A model generated the notes under the pieces. The model did no database searches and had not been told where the DNA came from. It saw only the letters and a program-made list of their open reading frames with translations. A DNA stretch of 64,000 nucleotides from Fulvia fulva (Eukaryota; Ascomycota; Dothideomycetes; Mycosphaerellales; Mycosphaerellaceae): NCBI RefSeq assembly GCF_020509005.1, contig NC_063014.1, positions 1,426,001 through 1,490,000 on the forward strand, read 5' to 3'. The position numbers and the translations under genes were made by a program. Each line of letters starts with the position of its first letter. Positions within the stretch are counted from its first letter, which is position 1. Of the stretch, positions 44,789 through 54,701 are shown one piece after another.

Positions 44789-46950
44789 TATTAATACGCC
44801 TTAGAGGGCTATTAACTCTTCGTATAGGGCTTCGATCGCTCTTATCGCGATAGGCGCGTATTCTAGGTCGTATACCGGACATCTAGCCGATAATTATATT
44901 AGCGACTATAATCTAGTATAGTATATAGTAGAAGTAGGCCGTTCGTAGGCGCTTTCTATTCTCTATAACTATATAGTTAGACTCCTCTAGTGTATAGAGC
45001 TCTAGCTCTAGGGAGAAGAGTAGTATATTAGACGCGTTATTTATTAACGCGTCTTCTAGTAGTATAAATATAAATAGATATAGCTCGTAATTAGAGTCAG
45101 TATTACCTATTATCTCCTTACGGTCTTCTACGGTAACGGCATCTATTATCTACTACTATAGGGTGTCGTAGTAGTTAGTAGTATTATGTACTAACTACTA
45201 TATATTGTCTTACCGGTAAGGGCATCTATTATCTACTACTATAGGGTGTCGTAGTAGTTAGTAGTATTATGTACGAACTACTATATATTGTCTTAAGTCA
45301 CGTGATCTGTTACGTACTCGATTTGCCGGTCTTTTTAGTTATATATTACTAACTCGCGGTGTTACGGCTAGTATAGTTCTTACCTAAGGAGCTTTTAGTA
45401 GGCGTCTCGAGGTTATTAGGTATACAGCTACTAAGCCTATTCTTCTACCCCCTCGGCCTATACTATATCTTGCTCGTAATAAGCGATATATAGGTCGTAG
45501 TATTGTTTAGGCTCTTTAGCCGGTTCCGCTATTACGATGTTCTCGATAGGGGTCGTATACCCTACTATTAGGCGTAATAGGTTATAGAACGTAGTCTTAT
45601 CGAAGAGGACGTCCTTAACTCGTATAACCCTATCTTTTAATAGGTCCTATACGCGGTAGATAATAGTAGAGTCATATCCTATAAGGTATCCTATAAGCGC
45701 TCTCTCTTAGAGTTTCCCGCTCTTACTAGGCTAATCTAGTCTATAGATAAACACGTATATAAGGGAGCTATATACTACTATATAACCTACGTTCGGAATT
45801 CGTCCTATTACTAATTCGAATAGGGTCTTCTAGCCCTTTAACTAGATAGGGGATCGCTAGAGGATATATACCGCTACTATAGTATATTCTAGCTAAAGCT
45901 TTTCCGGTAATCGTACGTAGATACAAATAGTTCTACTTATAGTAATGATTAAAGCTCTAGCTCTTTCTACTAGGTCCTACGTAGGCGCGTATTCCGCGGT
46001 TACGTACTATTTAATCTTGTTATTATTAATGACTAAGCAAAACACCTTCCTAATAGCGGGCTTATTGTCGCTATAGAAGTATACGAACCTACGACTAATA
46101 AAGTTAATAAAGCTTAGTAGGCTATTAAAGCAAGCTAATACCGATTGCTAATCCCTGTTCTTAATAGTAAACTAGAAGTGTCTATAGGTATCTAGATCGT
46201 AGAAGTAGACGAGGTACCTATTACCGTTATAGGCAATAGTAAATTCTACCAAGTCTATAGCTATATAGCCGTATAGGGTTATTACCCTAATAGGCTAAGA
46301 CCGATTATATATCTTATAAGCTTTACTAAGCCTATATACTCTATAATATATAGTAAGGGGTACGCTTAGACTCTCGTTAATAATCACCCCCTTAACTCTA
46401 AGCGGTAACTACTTAATACGTTTAGCGCTAATATAACTAAAGATTTGATACTACTAACGGCTAGAGAGCTTTCGGTGTTTAATAGGGGTCCTACTAGACG
46501 TAGCTACACCTTAAGTACCCCTAGTACTATTTATAACTACGAGAACGGTACGGTTACTATCCTCTTAAGTAGTTAGCGATACTACGCTATTAGTAGGTTT
46601 ATCGCCGATGTTTGTACCCCTCCTAATAGTGCTAATGAAGTACGCGTTACGCATCTTTTTAGTGACCTTCGGTAGTACTAGGCCCTCTTTTATAGGTCAT
46701 TAGTAAATAATAGGTGACTTAGGTAGTGTAACTACCTTAAAGAAAGGGATTGTACTAGTAGGGCGGTATAGGTCTATTAATTTAGTATCGTTATGCTATA
46801 TTGAATTGCTACGTCTATACTACTAGAGTCCGGCTCTTTCTATACGTATATAAGAGATGACGTTTATATAAAAGCCTAGGTAGTAAGCTATATCTAGTAA
46901 GGTGAATAAATGGCCCCTAACTAATATATAAACACGCCCTAACGCTATAA
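44789..46950 (-). pseudogene. Copia-F integrase and integrase-RT linker pseudogene
   Basis: Minus-strand integrase core: I-D-L-V-E-F-T near 46230 (first Asp), F-Y-S-D-N near 46050 (second Asp) and L-V-E-R-A-R-A-L near 45965 (Glu kept), followed by L-P-E-K-L-W-L-E. An R-V-K-D-V-L-F type block closes the domain near 45600. A pre-integrase zinc region is expected near 46300-46500 but its His/Cys are not clear. The linker towards the RT (44789-45450) includes an 83-bp tandem duplication. The catalytic triad is preserved but stops interrupt the frame. Confidence 0.8.
45138..45295. repeat. Tandem duplication, 83-bp period, nearly two copies
   Basis: The unit starting GGCATCTATTATC at 45138 is repeated at 45221 with one clear C/G difference. 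Each unit contains self-complementary TAGTAGTT and AACTACTA. It lies in the Copia-F linker between integrase and RT. Confidence 0.85.
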
Positions 46951-48450
46951 TTAGAAAGGTGGTTGTTCTAGCCTAGATTTCTAAGGTAGTAAGGCGCTCT
47001 ATAATAAACTCTATACCCTCCTAGTTATAATGATTGATTATATAAGTGTCTAAACAGTTATTATATACCTAGTAATCCCTAAAGTTAACGCTCAACTTAC
47101 TAATTGAGCTAGAAAGAACAGTAAGGCTAATAAAGCCCTTATCGCTTAGTAATACCTTCTTCGTATTAGTAATAGCCTTGTTACGTTCCTAGTCCCTACG
47201 ATTGTTACGATTTAATACGCTAAGTAGACGCTCGCCGTCGTCGCTTAAGTAGTAGTTAATAAAGTTTCTCTAGTACTTCTTCTACTACTCTAAGCGCTAA
47301 TCCTTTACTAGGCGCTTATCGGGGTTGATTATATCGTATAAAAACAGGCCCTTATAATAGGTGTCCTTAGGCTCGCCGGTAATGTTCTAGTAGCCGCTTA
47401 GCCTGTTATTATCCTTATCTTTATTCTTATCGCCGCGGCTACTACTACGACCCTTATTACCGCGGCTATTACTACGGTTATCACTACGGCTACTACTACG
47501 GTCACCCTCCTTTTGACTAGCACCTATAGGTACTATTTCATCCTCTACTAAGGTTTCTCCGGAGAAGGTTACGAAGACTAATTGACCGTTAGTTATTACT
47601 AGTACGGTATCGCGTATCTATTCGAGGTAACGCTTAGTAAGCTTTTGTAGTAACATTTTGTTACGCTTCTACTCGTTATATAGAGAAGTACCGTAGGCTA
47701 GAGCCTACTTCTACTAAATAGTAAGTAGGAAGTGTCTACTAAGGTCGTTATACTCGGCGTAGTTATACTTAAGTATCTTAGTCTACAAAACTAACTAGTC
47801 TAAGTACTAGTTATTAATTCTACGTACGCTAGCCTTTAGAAGCCTAGATAGCTTAAGCGTAAGCTACCGCTTACGTAAAATATCGTCTAGACTATACTAA
47901 TCCTTAAGAGCCTAGTATTTCGCTCTAAGGGTGTTCTAGCCGTATATTAGCTCTTACCCTAGCTCTATCGTCGTACGGATAAGGTAGGTAATAAGCTTTG
48001 ATCGCGTAGTAGTAAAGATGTCGTATATCCGTTACCTTCGGTCTACGTCTATTTGTCGTAGCTTAATAAGGTCTCTTAATGTAGTGTCTCCTACCGTATA
48101 CGCTTATTAGATTTCCTTAAACGTTAAGTAAGTAGGCTCTATTAGCTCGTTACTTAGTTAGTAAGGATCTATATACTTCTAGACATTTAAAGACTCTACG
48201 TAGAGCTCTAGCTAACGGTTAAACTTGTCCTATTAGTTATAGCTCTTTAGAACTACGGTACCCTAAGGTAGAGTACCGGTAGTTACCGGCGTCTCGGTAG
48301 TAGCTATAACTATAAAATAGGTTATAGGCTAGTAAAAGTTCTACGCGGGTTCACTAGACCTAGGGGATACTACTGTACTAATTATAGTAGTAGTACTATA
48401 ACGATATAAACTCTGCTTTAGGGCTTCCTTATCGTAGCGAATGTTAGTAA
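46950..48450 (-). pseudogene. Copia-F gag pseudogene
   Basis: The minus strand reads as a helical gag-like region (about 47600-48300), followed by a Ser/Arg/Gly/Asp-rich low-complexity stretch at about 47400-47520 made of repeated CGTAGTAGT-like units, where the nucleocapsid would be. No intact CCHC box is visible. Many TAG codons. Confidence 0.62.
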
Positions 48451-48494
48451 GCGCTAATCGGGCTTATAACTATTACGTTAGAAGTATAGGAAGT

Positions 48495-48677
48495 TATTAT
48501 ACGGGCTTATATAGGGTGTTTTAAAAGCAGGTTATGTATTGTATATATCTATCTAGAATAGATAAGTGTTACTCTTAAAGAGGCTATAGGGAACTAATTA
48601 GTTACCTAATTCTTAGCGTACGTAGCCTTAAGTTTTAATAATAGGATGTTACCTATATATACGCTCGGATCGCGATA
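48495..48677 (-). repeat. Copia-F 5' LTR (183 bp)
   Basis: It matches 38943-39124. The leader bases at 48472-48494, likely including the primer binding site, are shared with the right end of Copia-G. Confidence 0.87.
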
Positions 48678-48699
48678 GTCTTGCCCTTAATATTGTTAG

Positions 48700-48909
48700 T
48701 AGATAGTAGTAGAGTAGAGTAAGAGATTAATCTTTAACTAACTAATAGTACGAGCATATAGCAATATATTAGGAACTAATATATTGATTATATTGGATGT
48801 CTATCTAAGCTAAAGGGGAGAGAAGGTATCTCCCTATAAGCTGAGTTATCGTAGATACCTTAGGCTACTAGATCACTTCCTAATTATTAACTCCCTCTAA
48901 GATACTATA
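48700..48909 (-). repeat. Copia-G-type LTR copy, apparently solo
   Basis: About 210 bp matching 24212-24421 with mainly transition changes. Flanks GTTAG and TTATA do not form a duplication, and no Copia-G internal sequence adjoins it. It lies 22 bases right of Copia-F. Confidence 0.75.
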
Positions 48910-49219
48910 TTATAATAATTTCTAAGTTATCTAGCGATATAGTAAAGGTAGAGGTATACTCCTCGTCGTCGAAATCCTCCGGCTATAGTACGAAGAGCTT
49001 ATCGGCGTCTAGCTAGTCTTATTACTTCTAGGCTTACTTCGCTATACGATAATAGGCGTCCGCGCTAATAAAATAGATATCGGGTTCTAGCTCGGGTAGT
49101 ACTAGTTTTAGCGCCTTAGGCTTACTACCTTCTATTATAATCGTATAAGGTATACTATTACGGCAGCTCCGTAGGTAGAGGATTCGGATCGGGTCACGTG
49201 ACTCGTGATCACGTGACAA
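48910..49219 (-). pseudogene. Unrecognised coding-like fragment
   Basis: On the minus strand a frame opens at ATG 49219 and runs 61 codons to 49034. After TAG codons at likely Gln sites it continues to about 48930 with an acidic end (D-A-D-K-L-F-V-L, then E-D-F-D-D-E-E-Y). I do not recognise the protein. It could be a gag start of a lost Copia copy whose 3' LTR is 48700-48909, or a captured host gene piece. The start is overlapped by two TCACGTGA palindromes. Confidence 0.35.
49192..49217. promoter_or_regulatory. Paired CACGTG palindromes
   Basis: Two TCACGTGA-type sites lie within about 20 bases (49194-49201 and 49208-49215) at the junction between the unknown fragment and Gypsy-D. CACGTG is a bHLH factor site. 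Similar single sites occur at about 33077, 39173 and 45298 in the Copia elements. A role is not shown. Confidence 0.35.
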
Positions 49220-50141
49220 TGATGACTAAGCTCGGCCCGAGCGCGACCTCCGCTTCCCTTTAGAAGCCCTCTCTCTCTTAGAACTACCTTCTCTCTTTAG
49301 TTATCGACTTCGTTAATAAACCACTACTATACTCGCCTACTATAGCCTCGCGACACTTCGATAGCCCTATAATAAGGACGCTACTATATATAGCGCCGCT
49401 TACGAAAAAAGCCGCGACTCCGCGTACTCGAAGCCGTAATATTACGTATCTTCGGAAGTCGCGATATATAGCGACTTCCTTAGCACTAGCGATAGGTAGC
49501 GTAGTACTGTCTTCTTAGAAGCCGCCGCTTAAGGTACAACTTATATTATAGCTAGAGTAAACGGCTATAGCGGCGACGATACTAAGCGTATTAGTCGCCT
49601 AGCTAGACTTACTCGAAACTTAGAACTCTTTACCCGAGCCGACAAATATAAGTAGTCAGACGACACGATAGTTAGACTCGATCCTACTAAGTACGCTAAA
49701 TAGTAGCGGGCGATCCTCGACGAGTTACTAGAAGAGGAGGAAGAAGGTAATCGGATATAGGAGATTCCCGACTACTTCTACCTCGCGGATCTTATTCGAG
49801 ACTCGGACATTACTACCTATTAGAAGGCTAACGGAGAGTAGGATTAGGCTCGCTAGGACTTCGCGGTCGACATTACGGATAGCTAAGGCTTAAGCTCGAC
49901 CTTACGTATTCCTCTCGATTAGCTAAGTATACTCGACTCGGCTTCTCTACGTTATTAAGTTCAAAACTAACCGGAAGCTATATTATATACGCTCCGAAGA
50001 CTCGAGGCCGACTATCGCTAAGCTATCCTAGATAGGGCGGCGTTATAGAAAGCTAACGAGCTAAATAAGAATAAGTACGAGGAAGTATACTCGGAACTCT
50101 AGCGTACGGCCTAAGAGGGGCATAATTATAAGCTAGAAGCG
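49215..50141 (+). mobile_element. Gypsy-D, left part (probable 5' LTR/leader and gag start)
   Basis: From about 49440 to 50141 the plus strand encodes a gag-like, Glu/Arg/Lys-rich chain, probably coiled coil. It resumes at 62324 after Gypsy-C2. The stretch 49215-49440 holds a GCTCGGCCCGAGC palindrome and CT-rich blocks and is probably LTR plus leader, but the partner LTR is outside the window, so its limits are unknown. Confidence 0.65.
49440..50141 (+). pseudogene. Gypsy-D gag pseudogene, first part
   Basis: Broken by TAG/TAA, the frame reads as an acidic N-terminal region (R-L-D-P-T-K-Y-A, D-E-L-L-E-E-E-E near 49670-49740), then a Leu/Glu/Lys-rich helix towards 50141. The target duplication AAGCG (50137-50141 and 62319-62323) marks the break. 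Joined across the insertion, the helix continues in the same style (E-R-L-K-K-E-I-E-R-L at 62328 on). Confidence 0.65.
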
Positions 50142-50326
50142 TATTACCGTACCGGCGTACATTTACTTAGACCCGCGAGTACGTACCTAGACCTTGCGCC
50201 CGCTAACTAATCCGACTAGCGGCTTAGCGCCCGTATATAACTCTCGCGCTCTCCGCGCCTCCCTTAGATAGAATATCTATTCGACTTATACCTTACCCGA
50301 CTACGTACTTATACCTACTTATAAAA
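50142..50326 (+). repeat. Gypsy-C2 5' LTR (185 bp)
   Basis: Starts TATTACCG (changed TG) and ends TTATAAAA, where the other two LTR copies end TTATAACA. A TATATAA box is at 50234-50240. Confidence 0.9.
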
Positions 50327-50439
50327 CTTCGAATAGATCATTACTAACGTATAGAGAGACACGAGAAGCTACATTCGGGAGATTATAGAGAAACCGCGAT
50401 AGTATACGAGGAAGTACTAAGATTAGGTATCGTACTCGC

Positions 50440-52540
50440 TAAGTCGTACCTTAAAGTAGATTATAACTAATATAGTAATAATAGCGAGATAGACCGGCAC
50501 CGGCGTACTAGGCGTAAGTGTAGAGAATACTAATAGACGCGTTTATCGCGCGTCCCTTAATAGATTATCCTTCTTTACCCTACTATCCGATCTACCCGAT
50601 AACGATAGCGCGAACCCGGCGATATAGACTTAAGGACGTAAAGAGGATATCGTAAACAGGCTCCTCGACGAGAATAACTAGTACCGTAAGTAGTATAAGA
50701 AGGTGTTCGACTAACTTAAGGCGATTAAGGAAGAGGAGGTCGAGATAGAGCTAAACTTAGCTAACCTATATAGGGCGGAGTTTATCGAGGATAAGATAGA
50801 AGATAAGGGTACTAAGGTACCGAGGAAGAGGAGAGTTACTATCGATAACTTCTAGGAAGCCTTCGACTCGTTAAACGGGTTGAATATAGACAAGTTCAAG
50901 AAGACGGTCAATGACTATCCCTAGTAGATCTATAAGATCCTCTATAATATCGAGTCCGATTACCGACGTATATATAAACTTAATACTACGCTCGATATAG
51001 CTAACCGTATTAACCTCCGTAAGGCGTAAGATACTAAGGACTAGATAGACCGACTCGAGGATATAATCGATACGGAATAGGCGACTAGATAGTCTCTAGA
51101 AGAGGAGGTTACGCGACTAAAGGAGGAGCTCGCTAAGCGCGATAATACTATCGTTATCGACCTAGACGAGCTTATAAGGGCTAAAGATATAAAGAAGGTA
51201 TATTGTACGTAGTATAAGATAGCGGAGAATAAGCTAGTAGAGACCTAGACTAAGCTCGTAGTAGCCGAGAAGCGTATTACTAAGCTTAAGAAGTAAGAGA
51301 TAGACCGTAGCCGGTCTAAGGAAAAGTAAGACCTACTACCTTAGCGAACCGAGTCTAAAGAGTTACTAGAGCGTCGGTAAAATAGAGGCAAGCCTAATAA
51401 GAAGAAGTCGGACCCGGATTTATCGGACTTATTAGACGACGGGGACGACGGTAATAAGGGCCGTAAGAATAGCCGTAAGGACGGTAGTTATAAGGGTAGG
51501 AAGAATCGCCCGAGTACCGACTTAGATAGTAACCCTATCTCCGTATATACGACTTACGACGCCGATATAACTACTAGTATCAAGTCCTCTAACGAGCTAA
51601 AGGCCCCTACTAAGTTCGATCTAAAGAGCGACGATATTAAGTTCTAAGAGTAGTAGCGTACTACCGAAGCTAAGCTCTAAGCCTCGAAGTACCGTACTAT
51701 AAAGGACTCCCTTTAGAACGTCTAGAGCTAGTTAAAGAACGGTATATAGACCTATATCGACTTAAAGATCCCTAGTCTTACTAAGTCTACGGAAGGTACT
51801 ACTACTTAGTACGCTTCTATAGATAAGATAATAGAAGATCTAGCCCGGCGCTACGGTACCCGTAATACCTATACTAACGCTATGACTAAGCTTAATAGTC
51901 TATAGTAGGGTAATAAGGAGAAGTTTAGTAACTTCTACCTATCCTTCCGTAAGAACGCCGACATTATTAACCTTAATAACGGCGCGAAGGAAAAGAAACT
52001 CGAGAAGGACTTCCTACTCCGTAAGTTAAATTCGCGCTACGATAACCGTATTATAAACGAGGACATAGTTAACATAACCCTTAAGCAAGTCGTATCTACG
52101 CTATATAACTATAAGGACAAGTTTAAGGCGTTCGACCTTAAGCACGGTAAGACCGGTAATAGTAATAAGACCTAAGGTAATAAGAAGACTACTAAGGGTA
52201 ACGACGATAAGAAGGATACGGCTTCGGGTAGTAGCGGTAACAATACTAACCCGAACGCTAAGACTAAGTAGGCTAATCGACCTTAGGCATTTTAGTATAT
52301 CTAACCTTTAGATACTACTCGCGCCTAGGAATATATCGATTAGAATCGGTGCTTAAAATGCGAACAAGAAGGTCACCGCCGTATTAATACCGATTAGTAC
52401 CCCCTTCGAGATGTCGCCCGCCGCCTATTTACGCTAGGCTATAACCTAAGTAACAACCGCTATAACGGTAGTAATAGTAGTAACGCTAATAATACCGGCG
52501 GCGCGGGAAACGCCTAGTCTACTCCGTAAGCGTAATACGT
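50440..52540 (+). pseudogene. Gypsy-C2 gag pseudogene
   Basis: A coiled-coil region rich in Glu and Lys (about 50640-51300) is followed by a Lys/Asp-rich linker (about 51380-51530) and a capsid-like domain (about 51600-52150). A zinc knuckle at about 52354-52395 still reads C-L-K-C-x4-G-H, but the last Cys is not seen. The C-terminus is Asn/Ser-rich. TAG stops at Gln positions. Copy 1 has almost the same pattern. Confidence 0.8.
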
Positions 52541-52739
52541 ATTAGACCGTACGAGTTAGAGTTACGAGAAAACGAGAAAAAGTATAAATATAGATATAGG
52601 CCTCCTAAGGGAGGCAAGGTTTTAAGTATATCGGTATACTCTCTATTAGCTATAAACTACTCTATAGATAAATACAATCCGGTAATAGCTTCTTATCTAG
52701 TTATACTATATATAGTAAATAGAAAGATCCCTATTCAAA

Positions 52740-54500
52740 CCCTTTATAATAATAGTACTAACTGTATATACTTTAATATCGACTTTATATATAAGAACAA
52801 CCTTAATATAATATGGCTACCTAATCCGTTAGGGCTAATATTAGTAGATAGCCGACCTCCTAGTGACCTTATTACTTTCAGAACAACGGCACAGATTCAG
52901 ATTGGTAACTACGTAGAGACTAGGTCTAGCTACTACGTATTACTAGAATACGATATAGTCCTCGGCCGTCCCTAGTACGACGAGTATTAACCTACGTTCT
53001 ACTATACGTTAGGAACTATAACCCTATTCTTACTATATTGTCGACAGAACTATATACTCGGAACTGAACTAGTATACGTATAGTCTATTAACAATAAGGG
53101 TATTATACTAAGAGGCGTTCTTTAGACCGAGATACTAGTACTAGAGAGTTCGCGACCTTAAGCTCTATCTAATTACGCTAAACCCTACGTAGAGGATAAA
53201 GACGAACCTATAGTAGTATAGGAGAAGTATACGACGAAGGTAGTTATACGACATGCCGTCGATACCTACGATAAACCGGAACCGTCTTACTACGTCCGCT
53301 AGCTACTACCCGCCGATAGGGTTAAAATACTTAAGCGCCTAGCGCGTCGAACGAAGAAAGAACTAAAGGTCGAGACTAAGCCGGAGATCGATATCAAGCC
53401 TATTAATATAGAAGCACTTCGGCGTATAAGCCGGAGGAAGGGCTATAAAGTATATATAATATAGATATTTGACCCGAAAGAAAATCCTAATAAGTAAGTC
53501 GCGCGAGACCCGCTATCCGCGTATATACTAAAGGCTTTCGGTATAAGAGCGAAGCTAGTACTAGGAGGTAGCGCGGCGATATTAGTAGATACTAATACTT
53601 AAGAAAATATAGATAGATAGGAGGAGCCCCGGGGTAACTATACCTAGCGGTAACTTAACGCCTCTACTATATTAGCTAACAACTATTAACGTTTTATAAA
53701 CGGTAAGGACAAAGACTAGGATCCTATCCCTTTGTTACTAGTAGAGTTTAGGGAAATGGCTCGGCTATTTAGCCGTAAGAAAGTAGATAAGGTCCTACCG
53801 CGACGGCCTAGCGTAGACTATAAGATTAAGCTAAAGAATAGTTAGACACCGCTATTTCGAAGACTATACTCCTTCTCTATACGAGAGAACGAGGTGATTA
53901 AGAAGTAGATCGACGACTAACTTGAGAAAGGTTTTATTTAGAGAAGCGTGTTACTAGTAGTAGTACCTATTCTAATAGTTAAAAAGCTGGGTAGAGGGCT
54001 ACGAGTATACGTAGACTATAGAGCTCTAAACGCGCTTACGACGAAGAGTCGCTACCCGATTCTACTATTTTAAGAGACCTTAGATCGCATTACTAGCGCG
54101 TAATAGTTTACTAAGCTAGATGTTATCGCTACGTTCAATCGCATCCGTATTATAGTAGGAGACGAGTAGAAAACGGTTTTTACTACTAGATATAGGTAGT
54201 TTAAGTACGTAGTTATGCCTTTTGGACTATATAATGTACTAGGAACGTTTTAGTTATTTATAAACGATATACTAAGGGAGTTTCTAGATGACTTCGTGTT
54301 ATGTTACCTTAATAACGCACTTGTCTTTAGCAATATAAGAGAAGAGTATATCTAATATATCCTAAAGGTTCTACGAAAGCTAGATACCGCCGGGCTCTAG
54401 TTAGATATTAATAAATACGAGTTCTTTAGACACGAGACTACTTATCTAGGTGTTATTATCACAAATAAGGGCATTAAGATAGACCCGGCTAAGATTAAAT
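52740..54500 (+). pseudogene. Gypsy-C2 pol, first part (protease and RT up to the LINE insertion)
   Basis: Protease about 52745-53060, ending in Y-D-I-V-L-G-R-P near 52950-52970. After a linker with L-R-R-I-S-R-R-K-G near 53415, the RT shows [12 protein letters not shown] near 54000, M-P-F-G-L-Y-N near 54215 and an active-site block reading Y-L-N-N near 54305, where both Asp became Asn. LINE A2 interrupts at 54501 after A-K-I-K. The rest is at 59468 on. Confidence 0.85.
54488..54500. repeat. Target duplication of LINE A2 (left copy)
   Basis: GCTAAGATTAAAT here equals 59468-59480. It encodes the A-K-I-K of the Gypsy-C2 RT, and the frame resumes there. Confidence 0.88.
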
Positions 54501-54580
54501 AGATAGATAGATTATTTATTCGCCTGTTTTAGTGCCCTATAGCCTATATAGGTCTCTCGCTATTTAGGTCTATTTGTGTA

Positions 54581-54616
54581 GGTAGGAAACCCGATTAACG
54601 GATGAAAACCTCCTCG
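54581..54616 (-). other. LINE A2 3' UTR hairpin
   Basis: The same hairpin as in LINE A1, read on the minus strand. Confidence 0.6.
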
Positions 54617-54701
54617 TCTTTGCCCTCCTCGTTCTTTCCTATCTTGTCCTTTCGTTCTCCTTCCTTTAGGGTTCGCTAGTGTCATAGTTGTTACCCTATA
54701 A

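Larger units (their letters stand above)
38943..48677 (-). mobile_element. Copia-F: Ty1/Copia element, minus strand, with a LINE insertion
   Basis: LTRs of 182 and 183 bp lie at 38943-39124 (3') and 48495-48677 (5'). On the minus strand the order is gag, integrase, RT, RNase H. It sits in the ATCT tail of LINE B3, with CTATC before its left end. The base pattern after its right end (GTCTT) does not match, so the two flanks are not a normal target duplication. The RT start is split by the chimeric LINE at 41915-44772. Confidence 0.88.

Noticed and set aside
48700..48909. Independent MITE or SINE
   Set aside because: It equals the sequence next to the end of the Copia-G RNase H frame and starts TGTAGC in that orientation, so a Copia LTR is the simpler reading.
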